Shown here one piece after another: positions 23,865 through 32,074 of a stretch of DNA of 64,000 bases. A program made the position numbers and the translations under genes. The notes beneath the pieces were generated by a model. The model saw nothing but the letters and a program-made list of their open reading frames with translations. It was not told the DNA's origin and searched no databases. Source of the DNA: Zavarzinia aquatilis (lineage in GTDB: Bacteria; Pseudomonadota; Alphaproteobacteria; Zavarziniales; Zavarziniaceae); NCBI RefSeq assembly GCF_003173035.1, contig NZ_QGLE01000004.1, positions 186,001 through 250,000 on the forward strand, read 5' to 3'. The stretch's first letter is position 1; every line of letters begins with the position of its first letter.

Positions 23865-25589
23865 ATGGCGACAGGCAAGGGCAGCGGCGATGAGATCGGC
23901 GCCGAGGTCTCGGCCGGCAATGCCGTCATGGCGGCGCCCCTGCCGGCGCCGGACCGCTTCGACGCGGATTGCGGCTTGCTGGTGATCGGTTATGGCGCGG
24001 CCGGGGCCTCGGCCGCGCTCGAGGCGGCGGAAAGCGGGCTCGACGTGCTGCTGGTCGACCGCTTCGCCGGGGGCGGGGCGAGCTGGCTTTCCGGCGGCAT
24101 CGTCTATGCCGGCGGCGGCACCCGCCATCAGACCGCGGCCGGCCGGACCGACAGCGTCGACGCCATGGCGGCCTATCTCGCGAGGGAAGTGGGCGATGCC
24201 GTCTCGGCCGAGACGATCCGCCGCTATGCCGCGCAGAGCGCGTCCATGATCGACTGGCTGGAAGCCCATGGCGTCGGTTTCGACAGCGCGGAGGCGCCAC
24301 ACGAAACCTCCTATCCGTCCAAGGATCACTATCTCTATTTCTCGGGCAACGAGATGGTGCCGGCCAATCGCGATGCCATTCCGCCCGCGCCGCGTGGCCA
24401 TAGGGCCAAGGGCAAATGGCTGTCCGGCCGGGCGATGATGGAGGCGCTGATGGCGCGCGTCGGCAGAACGCCCGGCATCGCGATCAGGACCGAAGCGAAG
24501 GTGCGCCGCCTGATCGTCGATGATGCGGGCGCGGTCGTCGGCGCGGAATTCATGGCCCTGCGTCCCGGCGGGATCGCCGCCCGGCTGCACCGCTTGCTGG
24601 AGCGGCCGGCGCGCATCATCGCCCTGCAGGTCGCGGGTATCTCGACCGTGCTGGTCTCGCTGGCGGCCCTGATCGAGCGGGCCTTCGCCCGGCCATGGCG
24701 GGTTCACGCCCGCCACGGCGTCGTGCTCGCGACCGGCGGTTTCATCAAGAACCGGGCGATGGTGGCGCGCCATGCCCCCGAATTCATGCGAGGGTTCCCC
24801 CTTGGCTCCTCGGGCTGCGACGGCAGCGGCATCCGCCTTGGCCTTGGCCTTGGCGGGCGGCTGGACAAGGCCAGCCGGATATCGGCCTGGCGCTTCATCA
24901 ATCCGCCCCATGCCTTCGCCAAGGGCATCGTGGTCGGCGCAGACGGTAGGCGCCTGACCAACGAGGAACAATATGGCGCCCGCCTGGGCGATGCGATGTT
25001 CCGCAAGGCCGGCGGGCGCGGTTACGTCATCCTCGACGACGCGCAGCTGCGCGAGGCCAAGGCAGAGATCGCGCAAGGGTCCATGTGGGGTTTCCAGTCC
25101 GTGCCGGCCCGCTTCCTGATGCTGGGGGCGAAATCGGCGCCGACGATCGAGGCGCTGGCGGCGAAGCTGGGCATGGCGCCGGCAACCCTCGTCGGCGAGA
25201 TCGCCGCCAACAATGCCGCCGCCCGCGATGGCCAGCCCGACCCTGTCGGCAAGTCGGACGAAATGCGCGGCGTCATCGCCACCGGGCCGTTCCACGCCCT
25301 CGACATTTCCGCGACCAACCGGGTGTTTCCGCTGCCGGTGCTCACCCTCGGCGGCCTCGCGGTCGAGGAGGCGACGGGGGCGGTGCTGCGGGCCGAGGGC
25401 GGCGTTGTGCCCGGGCTCTATGCCATCGGGCGCGCGGCCCGGGGCCTGCCGTCCAATTACTACGTCAGCGGCCTTTCGCTCGGCGACTGCGTGTGGACCG
25501 GCCGGCGCACCGCCGCCCATGTCGCGGAACAGGCGGCGGCCGAGGCCGCGCCGCCTCAACGCTCGACGAAAGCCTTCTCGATGACGTAA
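23865..25589 (+). CDS. FAD-dependent dehydrogenase, fumarate reductase/KstD-like superfamily
   Basis: ATG 23865 follows a GGGGGAGAGG site and gives 574 residues. The N terminus binds FAD (LLVIGYGAAGASAALEAAE, then LLVDRF). The C terminus closes the FAD site with GLYAIGRAARGLPSNYYVSG followed by LSLGDCVWTGRRTA. This architecture is shared by fumarate reductase flavoproteins and 3-ketosteroid 1-dehydrogenases. The canonical KstD C-terminal glycine-rich loop is not seen, so steroid 1-dehydrogenation is possible but not shown. A hydrophobic insert near residues 235-270 may touch the membrane. The 3' end overlaps the convergent ferredoxin reductase by 34 bp. Confidence 0.75.
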   Translation: MATGKGSGDEIGAEVSAGNAVMAAPLPAPDRFDADCGLLVIGYGAAGASAALEAAESGLDVLLVDRFAGGGASWLSGGIVYAGGGTRHQTAAGRTDSVDAMAAYLAREVGDAVSAETIRRYAAQSASMIDWLEAHGVGFDSAEAPHETSYPSKDHYLYFSGNEMVPANRDAIPPAPRGHRAKGKWLSGRAMMEALMARVGRTPGIAIRTEAKVRRLIVDDAGAVVGAEFMALRPGGIAARLHRLLERPARIIALQVAGISTVLVSLAALIERAFARPWRVHARHGVVLATGGFIKNRAMVARHAPEFMRGFPLGSSGCDGSGIRLGLGLGGRLDKASRISAWRFINPPHAFAKGIVVGADGRRLTNEEQYGARLGDAMFRKAGGRGYVILDDAQLREAKAEIAQGSMWGFQSVPARFLMLGAKSAPTIEALAAKLGMAPATLVGEIAANNAAARDGQPDPVGKSDEMRGVIATGPFHALDISATNRVFPLPVLTLGGLAVEEATGAVLRAEGGVVPGLYAIGRAARGLPSNYYVSGLSLGDCVWTGRRTAAHVAEQAAAEAAPPQRSTKAFSMT

Positions 25590-26332
25590 TCCCCGGCGGC
25601 GCCGACATGGGCCGAGACCTCGAATCCCCGCGCGTCGAGCAGGGCGGAGAGGTCGGCCAGCATGGCCGGGCTGCCGCAGATCATCGCCCGGTCGGTCGCG
25701 GGATCGAGCGGCGGCAGGCCGATGTCGGTCCACAGCCGCCCGCTCTCGATCAGGTCGGTGACGCGGCCTTGGGTGGGGAAGTCCTCGCGGGTCACGGTCG
25801 GGCGGTAGATCAGCTTCTCCTGCGCGAGGGGGCCGAAGATGTCGTCCGCCGGCAGCTCGCGGGTGAAGAAGTCGCCATAGGCGAGTTCGCTGACGAAGCG
25901 GACGCCATGGACGAGGACGATGGTCTCGAACCGCTCGTACATCTCCGGGTCCTTGACCAGGCTGAGGAAGGGCGCGAGGCCGGTGCCCGTGCCGAAGAGA
26001 TAGAGCCGCCGCCCCGGCTTCAGGTCGGACAGCAGCAGGGTGCCGGTTGGCTTCCGCCCGATCAGGATATCCTGCCCCGGCCGCAGATGCTGCAACCGGC
26101 CGGTCAGCGGGCCGTTCTGCACCTTGATCGAGAAGAACTCGAGGAAATCCTCGTGGTTGGCCGAGGCGATGCTGTAGGCGCGGACCAGCGGCTTGCCACC
26201 GACCTCGAGCCCCATCATCACGAATTGCCCGTTCTCGAAGCGCAAGGACGCCGGGCGGGTGGTGCGGAAACTGAACAGCGTGTCATTCCAATGACGGACG
26301 TCGAGGACACGTTCGGTGCCGAAGGCGGACAT
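25556..26332 (-). CDS. fpr: Ferredoxin-NADP reductase
   Basis: The 258-residue protein has the Fpr layout: an FAD domain with VRAYSIASANHEDFLEFFSI, then an NADP domain with LFGTGTGLAPFLSLVKDPE and MICGSPAMLADL, ending ...DYVIEKAFVER, the usual C terminus of bacterial Fpr. It moves electrons between NADPH and ferredoxin or flavodoxin in the cytoplasm. In this locus it is well placed to reduce the ferredoxin domain of the CYP51 fusion and the non-heme iron oxidase at 31387..32061, though a general housekeeping role is equally possible. Confidence 0.92.
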   Translation of the reverse strand: MSAFGTERVLDVRHWNDTLFSFRTTRPASLRFENGQFVMMGLEVGGKPLVRAYSIASANHEDFLEFFSIKVQNGPLTGRLQHLRPGQDILIGRKPTGTLLLSDLKPGRRLYLFGTGTGLAPFLSLVKDPEMYERFETIVLVHGVRFVSELAYGDFFTRELPADDIFGPLAQEKLIYRPTVTREDFPTQGRVTDLIESGRLWTDIGLPPLDPATDRAMICGSPAMLADLSALLDARGFEVSAHVGAAGDYVIEKAFVER

Positions 26333-26375
26333 GGTGTTATCTCCCGGATCCCAAGGTGATGATGAACAATGGAAT

Positions 26376-26460
26376 TCGTCGCCCCGGCGAAGGCCGGGGC
26401 CTTGTGACGAGAAAAGCGCCTATGCCGTCCCGAGATGCCGGCCGTCGTCGGCATGACGAG
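26376..26460 (+). repeat. REP-like repeat, family 1, copy B
   Basis: Same two-hairpin element as 9912..9990 and 42457..42540, same orientation, with CCCCGGCGAAGGCCGGGG and GATGCCGGC...GCATGACGAG. The middle spacer differs most. It fills the gap between fpr and the SDR gene. Confidence 0.8.
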
Positions 26461-26467
26461 GGTGCAT

Positions 26468-27241
26468 CTAGAGGCCGAAGCCGCCCGAGACGTTGATCTG
26501 CTGGCCGGTGATGTAGGATGCCCTGGCCGAGGCGAGGAAGACGGCGGCATTGCCGATATCCTCAGCCGTTCCGAGGCGCTTGATCGCGATCATGCGCAGG
26601 GTTTCCTTGATCCAGCGTTCGTCGAACACGCCGCGCGCCTTCAATTCGAGGAACATGCCGGCCTCGATCACGCCGACGAGCACAGAATTGGCGCGGATGC
26701 CATGCACGCCTTCTTCCCGCGCGATGCCCTTGATCAGGGCTTCGTTCGCCGCCTTGGGCGCGACCGACAGACCGTCCTTCTTCGGCCAGCGCAGATGCCC
26801 GGCGGAGCCGAGGTGAACGAAGGAGCCGCCGCCCATGGTCCGCATGTGCGGCACGGCGGCGGAGACGCAGTTGAAGAAGCCGATGGTCTCGGTCTCGATC
26901 GACTGGCGCCACAGGGCGGGGGACGTGTCGGCGATCGCCACCTGCTCCACCACCGGCCCGGCGGCGAAGACGACGGTATGGATGCGGCCGTGCGAGGCGA
27001 CCGCCTCGGCGAAGGCGGCCTTCACGCTCGCCTCGTCGGTCAGGTCGACGGCATGGGCGCTGGCCTTGCGGCCCTTCGCGGTGAATTCATCGACCAGTTC
27101 GCGCGCGACATCGGCCTTGCGCCGGTAGGTCACCGCGATATCGCAGCCCGCGGCGGCGAAGCCGCGCGCGACCTCGCGCCCGATGCCGCCGCTGCCGCCG
27201 ATGACGAGCGCGGCACCCGCCGGAAAATCCGACCCCCCCAT
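26468..27241 (-). CDS. Short-chain dehydrogenase/reductase (SDR)
   Basis: The 257-residue protein is a classical SDR: GGSGGIGREVARGFAAAG binds NAD(P), the position usually holding Tyr-x3-Lys is VAPKAANEAL, and the C terminus is YITGQQINVSGGF. The catalytic Tyr appears altered (SVAPK where YxASK is expected), so activity may differ from standard oxidoreductases. The substrate is unknown; as a member of the sterol-type locus it could reduce or oxidise a sterol 3-ketone, but nothing in the sequence fixes this. It lies 26 bp downstream of the TetR start region in the same direction. Confidence 0.75.
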   Translation of the reverse strand: MGGSDFPAGAALVIGGSGGIGREVARGFAAAGCDIAVTYRRKADVARELVDEFTAKGRKASAHAVDLTDEASVKAAFAEAVASHGRIHTVVFAAGPVVEQVAIADTSPALWRQSIETETIGFFNCVSAAVPHMRTMGGGSFVHLGSAGHLRWPKKDGLSVAPKAANEALIKGIAREEGVHGIRANSVLVGVIEAGMFLELKARGVFDERWIKETLRMIAIKRLGTAEDIGNAAVFLASARASYITGQQINVSGGFGL

Positions 27242-27267
27242 GAATTTCCCCCTGGTTTCTCGTTGTT

Positions 27268-28023
27268 CTATCGCGTGGCCGCGTCGAGGGCGGCGAGGTC
27301 CTGCCGCACGGCCGGTGTCAGCGCCGTGCCGTCCGGCGTCACCATCTCGACCGCGACAGGGGGCAGGGCGAAGAGGCGCAGGAAATCGGTCTGGATACGG
27401 GCGATCACCGTCCCGTGATCCTCGGCCATGCCGCCCGCGACCCAATTGGCGAGGCGGGTCTGCTGCAACGCCATCAACATGCGCGCCTGATCCGGGCCGT
27501 GGCCCGCGACCAGCTGGCCGGCGCGGACGCCGAACTCCAGCGCCTGTTCGATCAGGCCGGCGCCCAATTCCCACAGTGCCTGTTCGTCGTCCGACGGCTG
27601 AGCGGCGGCGTGATACCACATGTAGCCTTCGCGCAGGATCAGGCGCAGGTAATCCGGGTGGTCCAGCAGGAAGGCGACATTCACCTTCATCATCCACAAA
27701 AGGCCGGTCAGCGGCGCCTCCGCCAGCGAGACCGCCTGCAGACGTGCCATGACGGCGTCGAGCATTTCCCGGTCGCGCGTCACCAGCACCGCGTGGTGCA
27801 GTTCCTGCTTGCCCGGATGGAACTGATAGAGCGTCGCCAGCGAGATGCCGGCTTCCCGCGCGATGTCCTGCATCCGCGTGCCGGCGAAGCCGTGTTCGGC
27901 GAAGACCTTTTCCGCGATGTCGAGGATGTGGTCCCGCGACAGCGCCTGCTTGGCCGCTTTCAGCGCGAGGGCGGCGCCGTTGCGGGGCGCGCGGGCATCG
28001 GTGGCTTGCGGTTTTGCACTCAT
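27268..28023 (-). CDS. TetR-family regulator, divergent from GMC-ALDH-SMO operon
   Basis: The 251-residue protein has a basic N-terminal extension of about 28 residues, then a helix-turn-helix domain: DHILDIAEKVFAEHGFAGTR followed by MQDIAREAGISLATLYQFHP. The C-terminal domain resembles the AcrR-type ligand-binding region with several hydrophobic helices. An 18-bp perfect palindrome (28115..28132) lies in the 169-bp region shared with the divergent operon and is the likely operator. It would control the operon for the GMC oxidoreductase, aldehyde dehydrogenase, sterol oxidase and NSDHL-like enzyme, and probably the SDR downstream of itself. Confidence 0.88.
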   Translation of the reverse strand: MSAKPQATDARAPRNGAALALKAAKQALSRDHILDIAEKVFAEHGFAGTRMQDIAREAGISLATLYQFHPGKQELHHAVLVTRDREMLDAVMARLQAVSLAEAPLTGLLWMMKVNVAFLLDHPDYLRLILREGYMWYHAAAQPSDDEQALWELGAGLIEQALEFGVRAGQLVAGHGPDQARMLMALQQTRLANWVAGGMAEDHGTVIARIQTDFLRLFALPPVAVEMVTPDGTALTPAVRQDLAALDAATR

Positions 28024-28114
28024 CTCTGCGGCTGACCCTTTTTTGCGACCGGCGCTGTGGCGCGCCGTTCGGGGGATGCTGCAGGCTCCCGCCGAAAAAT
28101 CAATCTTGCGAAGA

Positions 28115-28132
28115 TAGTAATTGCAATTACTA
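28115..28132. promoter_or_regulatory. 18-bp perfect palindrome, probable TetR operator
   Basis: TAGTAATTGCAATTACTA is perfectly self-complementary and sits between the divergent TetR gene (start 28023) and the GMC oxidoreductase gene (start 28193) in an AT-rich patch within otherwise GC-rich DNA. Its length and symmetry fit a TetR-family dimer site. Confidence 0.7.
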
Positions 28133-28192
28133 AAACTGCAAGTCTAATTACAAAGGCGCCCGGAGAGGCGCCGTCAGGGAGAGCGCAGGGGC

Positions 28193-29779
28193 ATGGAGGC
28201 ATTCGATCACATCGTCGTCGGGGGCGGCTCGGCCGGCTGCGTCGCCGCCGCCTGGTTAGCGGGCAAGGCGCGGGTGCTGCTGCTCGAGGCGGGCGATCCG
28301 GCACTGGCGCATCCCGAAACCCTGACCGCCGACGGCTTCAAGGACGCTTTCTCCAACGATGCGCTGATGTGGCACCGCATGTCGGCGCCGCAGAAGGATT
28401 GCGGCGGCCGCCCGATCTATGTCGGCACCGGGCGGGGCATGGGCGGCTCCGGCTCGGTCAACGGCATGGTCTACACAAGGGGCGACCGCCGCGATTTCGA
28501 CGCCTGGCCCGAGGGCTGGCGCTGGGACGACATCGTGCCGGCCTTTCAGGCGGTGGAAAGCCGTCTCGGTATCCGGCCGCGCCCGCCGACCCCCTTCGCC
28601 GAATCCTTCCTCGCCGCCGCGGTCGAGGCGGGTTTCGAGCGCAAGGACGGCATGAACGACGGCGATCTCGCCGGTGTCGTCGGCGCCAACGACATGAATT
28701 ACGCGGGCGACCAGCGCCGCTCCTCCTACCGCGCCTTCGTCCATGACGATCCGCCCGCCGGCCTCACGGTCAGGACCGGCGCGCGGCTTCGCCGCGTCGT
28801 CTTCGAGGGCGGACGGGCGGTCGCCGTCGACTACGCGAAGGATGGCAGGGTGGAGCGCGCCCGGGTCACGGGGGAACTCGTCATGGCGGCCGGCGCGCTG
28901 GAGACACCGCGTCTTCTCATGCTGTCCGGCGTCGGCCCGGCGGCGGAGCTTGCCCGCCACGGCATCCCCGTGGTGAAGGACGCGCCGGGCATCGGGCGGA
29001 ACCTGCAGGATCACCCCAATGTCTGCATGTTCTATACCGCGAAGGCGCCCGTCGACTTCCAGTATCCGCAGGTCTACGGCTTCGACGTCGCCGCCCGCAA
29101 GGCGGGGGAGCCGCGGGGCGCGCCGCCCGATACCTGTTTCGTCTGCTATGCCGCGCCGGCTTCGCTGAAGGAATCCATGCGGCGGATGGTGCCGGTGCTG
29201 GCCCTGCCGGGCCGGTTGCACGATGTCGCCCTACTGCGCCGCCTCTTGCGCGGCGCCATCGAACTCGCGTTCCGTCTGCCGCCCCTCCGCCGTTTCGTCG
29301 ACAGTCTCTTCGGCATCGTCGTCATCCTGGGCAAGCCGACCTCGCGGGGCTGTCTTCGCCTCGCTTCCGCCGATCCGGACGCGCCCGCGGTGATCGACCT
29401 CGGTTACTACACCAGCGCCGCCGACCGCGCGACGATGGAAGCCGGCATCGCCCGGGCGCGTGACATCGCCGCGCGCGGGCCGCTGGCTAGGGCGGGGGCG
29501 AAGCCCCTGTCGGCCGGGGCGAAGCCCGTCGCCGGGGCCAGCCTTTGGAGATGGCTGGCGGGCGCGACCATGACCACCTTCCATTTCTGCGGCACCTGCC
29601 GCATGGGCGAGGATGCCGACAGTCCCGTCGATACCAGACTGCGGCTGAAGGGCCTCGCCAATGTCCGCGTCGCCGATGCCTCGGTGATGCCCGAGATCCC
29701 GGTATCCGCCCTCAACGCGCCCAGCATGATGATCGGCCAGCGCGCCGCGGACTTCATCCTGTCAGGAGACATGGCATGA
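28193..29779 (+). CDS. GMC-family FAD oxidoreductase
   Basis: The 528-residue protein begins with the FAD motif IVVGGGSAGCVAAAWL, followed by the GMC signature around GTGRGMGGSGSVNGMVYTRG. The C-terminal domain has the catalytic histidine region FHFCGTCRMG and the final SALNAPSMMIGQRAADFIL. GMC enzymes oxidise alcohols such as choline, aryl and aliphatic alcohols and, in one branch, cholesterol. It heads an operon with an aldehyde dehydrogenase (ATGA overlap), suggesting alcohol to aldehyde to acid conversion, and with two enzymes of sterol C-4 demethylation type. The alcohol may be a sterol hydroxymethyl group, but this is inference. Confidence 0.87.
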   Translation: MEAFDHIVVGGGSAGCVAAAWLAGKARVLLLEAGDPALAHPETLTADGFKDAFSNDALMWHRMSAPQKDCGGRPIYVGTGRGMGGSGSVNGMVYTRGDRRDFDAWPEGWRWDDIVPAFQAVESRLGIRPRPPTPFAESFLAAAVEAGFERKDGMNDGDLAGVVGANDMNYAGDQRRSSYRAFVHDDPPAGLTVRTGARLRRVVFEGGRAVAVDYAKDGRVERARVTGELVMAAGALETPRLLMLSGVGPAAELARHGIPVVKDAPGIGRNLQDHPNVCMFYTAKAPVDFQYPQVYGFDVAARKAGEPRGAPPDTCFVCYAAPASLKESMRRMVPVLALPGRLHDVALLRRLLRGAIELAFRLPPLRRFVDSLFGIVVILGKPTSRGCLRLASADPDAPAVIDLGYYTSAADRATMEAGIARARDIAARGPLARAGAKPLSAGAKPVAGASLWRWLAGATMTTFHFCGTCRMGEDADSPVDTRLRLKGLANVRVADASVMPEIPVSALNAPSMMIGQRAADFILSGDMA

Positions 29780-31383
29780 GCGTAACCCCCTTCGTCCAAC
29801 CCGCGAACGTGGGGCCGCGTTCCTCGCCGCAGGTCATTCACTGCATCGACCCGGCGACCGGCGCCAGCCTCGGCGAGGTGCCGGTGGCCGGCCCCGACGA
29901 GGTGCGCGCCGTCGTGGAGCGGGCGCGGGCGGCGCAGCAGGCCTGGGGCGCCAGCAGTTTCGCGCAGCGCCGCGCCGTGCTCGGCCATCTGACCGACATC
30001 ATCATCGAGCGGGCGGACGAAATCTGCGCCGCCGTCGCGAAGGACAGCGGCAAGACCCACGAGAATGCCCTGCTGGGCGAGGTCATGCCGGTCCTCAACA
30101 AGATCCGCTGGATGATCAGGAACGGCGAGAAGCACCTGCGGCCGGAGCGTGTCTCCTCCGGTCTCCTGATGCACAAGAAGGCGCGGATCGAATACCGCCC
30201 GCTCGGCGTTATCGCCTGCATCGTGCCGTGGAACTATCCGTTCCAGAACATCTTCGGCTCCCTCGTCGCGCCCCTGATGGCGGGCAACGCCGTTGTCCTC
30301 AAGGCCTCGGAAGCGGTCGCCTGGTCGACCGGCCTGTTCCAGTCGATCATCGACGAGGCGCTGTGCCGCGAGGGCTTTTCGGCCGACACGGTGCGCATCC
30401 TGAACGGTTTCGGCGAGACCGGCGCCGCCCTCGTCCGCGCGCGGGTGCAGAAAATCCTCTTCATCGGCTCGGTCGGCAATGGCCGGCGCATCATCGAGGG
30501 CAGCGCGGAACATCTGACGCCCACGGTGATGGAATTGGGCGGCAAGGACCCGATGATCATCTGCGACGACGCCGATCTCGATCAGGCGGTGCATTCGGCG
30601 CTGGGCGGCTGCTTCATCAACCTCGGCCAGAACTGCATCGCCTCGGAACGGCTGCTGGTCATGGACGGCATCTACGACCGTTTCCTCGCCGAATTCGGCG
30701 CGCGCGCGGCGGCGCTGCGTCAGGGCGTGCCGACGGGGCCGGGCCGGCTCGATGTCGGTGCGATCAACACGGTGCAGCAGATGCGGGTGATCGACGAACT
30801 GGTGTCGGATGCCTTGGCCAATGGCGCCCGCGCCCTCGTCGGCGGGCGGATGCCCGATCCCGCCGGGGGCCATTTCTATCCGCCGACCGTCCTCGTCGAT
30901 GTCACCCCAGGGATGCGCATCGCGCGGGAGGAAGTCTTCGGCCCGGTCGCCCTGATCATGCGCGTGAAGGACGACGCGGAAGCGATCCGCATCGCCAATG
31001 GCACCGATTTCGGCCTGCATTCCTCGGTCTTCAGCAAGGACCGGGCGCGGGCGGAGCGGATCGCGGCCGCGCTCGACGCCGGGGCGACCTGCATCAATGA
31101 TTTCGGCCTGTGCTACCTCGCCCAGGACCTGCCGTTCGGCGGGGTGAAATATTCCGGCTTCGGCCGCATGAACGGGCGCGACGGCCTCCGTGCCTATACC
31201 AACGCCAAGGCGGTGCTGAGTGATCGCTTCGGTTTCAACGTGCCGCCCAAGCTCTACCCGGTCGCGCCTGGCGACTACGAGAAGGCGCGCGCCTCCATCG
31301 GCCTGATGTTCGGCCGGGGCGGCGGGCGGCGCCTCCGGTCGCTTTTCACCCTGATCCGCCTTTCCCTGTTCGCGAGGTCCTGA
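29776..31383 (+). CDS. Aldehyde dehydrogenase, ALDH22-like
   Basis: The ATG at 29776 overlaps the GMC gene stop (ATGA) and gives 535 residues. Catalytic features are present: YRPLGVIACIVPWNYPFQN, MELGGKDPMIICDDADLD with the general-base Glu, and GQNCIASERLLV with the nucleophile Cys. The C-terminal tail after residue 500 is hydrophobic and basic, ending FTLIRLSLFARS, which may tether the protein to the membrane. The sequence recalls the ALDH22A1/Msc7 group, membrane-associated in eukaryotes. It oxidises an aldehyde to the acid with NAD(P). An earlier in-frame start near 29545 would lie inside the GMC gene and is rejected. Confidence 0.88.
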   Translation: MSVTPFVQPANVGPRSSPQVIHCIDPATGASLGEVPVAGPDEVRAVVERARAAQQAWGASSFAQRRAVLGHLTDIIIERADEICAAVAKDSGKTHENALLGEVMPVLNKIRWMIRNGEKHLRPERVSSGLLMHKKARIEYRPLGVIACIVPWNYPFQNIFGSLVAPLMAGNAVVLKASEAVAWSTGLFQSIIDEALCREGFSADTVRILNGFGETGAALVRARVQKILFIGSVGNGRRIIEGSAEHLTPTVMELGGKDPMIICDDADLDQAVHSALGGCFINLGQNCIASERLLVMDGIYDRFLAEFGARAAALRQGVPTGPGRLDVGAINTVQQMRVIDELVSDALANGARALVGGRMPDPAGGHFYPPTVLVDVTPGMRIAREEVFGPVALIMRVKDDAEAIRIANGTDFGLHSSVFSKDRARAERIAAALDAGATCINDFGLCYLAQDLPFGGVKYSGFGRMNGRDGLRAYTNAKAVLSDRFGFNVPPKLYPVAPGDYEKARASIGLMFGRGGGRRLRSLFTLIRLSLFARS

Positions 31384-31386
31384 GCC

Positions 31387-32061
31387 ATGGACACCACTTT
31401 CTTCATCGTCTGGGGTCTCATGCTCGCCTTCAACGGCGCGCTGATGCATGGCCTCGGCTGGGCCGCGGAGAAAAGCAGCCTCGCCAAATACCGCATCCGC
31501 ACGCCGAAGACCTATCAGATCCCGCCCCTGCGGAAATGGCTGAACATCACGCTGAACGGGCTGTTCTCCCTCTGCATCTTCGGGGCCTTCTTCTGGTTCC
31601 TGGGCGATGCCTATATCTACCAGGGCCTGCCCGGTCCCGCCGGCTTCATCGGCGAGACGCTGGGCGTCCTCCTCCTCTATGATTTCATGTATTATTTCCT
31701 GCACCGCTTCATGCACCACAAGCTGGTGCTGCACTATGTGCACCGCACGCATCACATGGTGCGCTTCCCGACCGCGCCCGAGAGCATCTATCTCCACCCG
31801 GCCGAGAATTTCGCCGGCCTCGGCCTTTTGCTGCTCGCGGTCGTCATCCTCGGCCCTGTGTCGGCGACCTCGTTCCTGATCGTGTTCTTCGTCCACGCGG
31901 TGATCAACGTGCTCGTCCACTGCAATCTGGTGATCCCGCATCCGGCGTTCCGCCTGCTCAACTTCTGGACCTCGAAGCACGACATCCATCATAACCGCAT
32001 GAATTACAATTACGCCTCGATCTTCCCCTTCTGGGACCAGGCCTTCGGCACCGACAAATAA
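31387..32061 (+). CDS. Sterol desaturase superfamily, SMO/ERG25-type C-4 methyl oxidase-like
   Basis: The 224-residue membrane protein carries the three histidine boxes of the fatty acid hydroxylase/sterol desaturase superfamily: HRFMHH at 106-111, HRTHH at 119-123 and HDIHH at 198-202, which bind a di-iron centre. Details resemble C-4 sterol methyl oxidase: a Tyr-His-Pro after box 2 (ESIYLHPAE) and a C terminus NYASIFPFWDQAFGTD close to that of eukaryotic SC4MOL. Four hydrophobic segments flank the boxes. It would oxidise a sterol 4-alpha-methyl to the carboxylate. The gene follows the aldehyde dehydrogenase by 3 bp and precedes an NSDHL-like gene, the expected next enzyme. Confidence 0.85.
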   Translation: MDTTFFIVWGLMLAFNGALMHGLGWAAEKSSLAKYRIRTPKTYQIPPLRKWLNITLNGLFSLCIFGAFFWFLGDAYIYQGLPGPAGFIGETLGVLLLYDFMYYFLHRFMHHKLVLHYVHRTHHMVRFPTAPESIYLHPAENFAGLGLLLLAVVILGPVSATSFLIVFFVHAVINVLVHCNLVIPHPAFRLLNFWTSKHDIHHNRMNYNYASIFPFWDQAFGTDK

Positions 32062-32074
32062 GGGCGACAAGACC

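Noticed and set aside
23865-25589. Annotation as a true 3-ketosteroid 1-dehydrogenase
   Set aside because: The FAD fold fits the superfamily, but the typical KstD C-terminal glycine-rich segment is not seen, so only a superfamily call is made.
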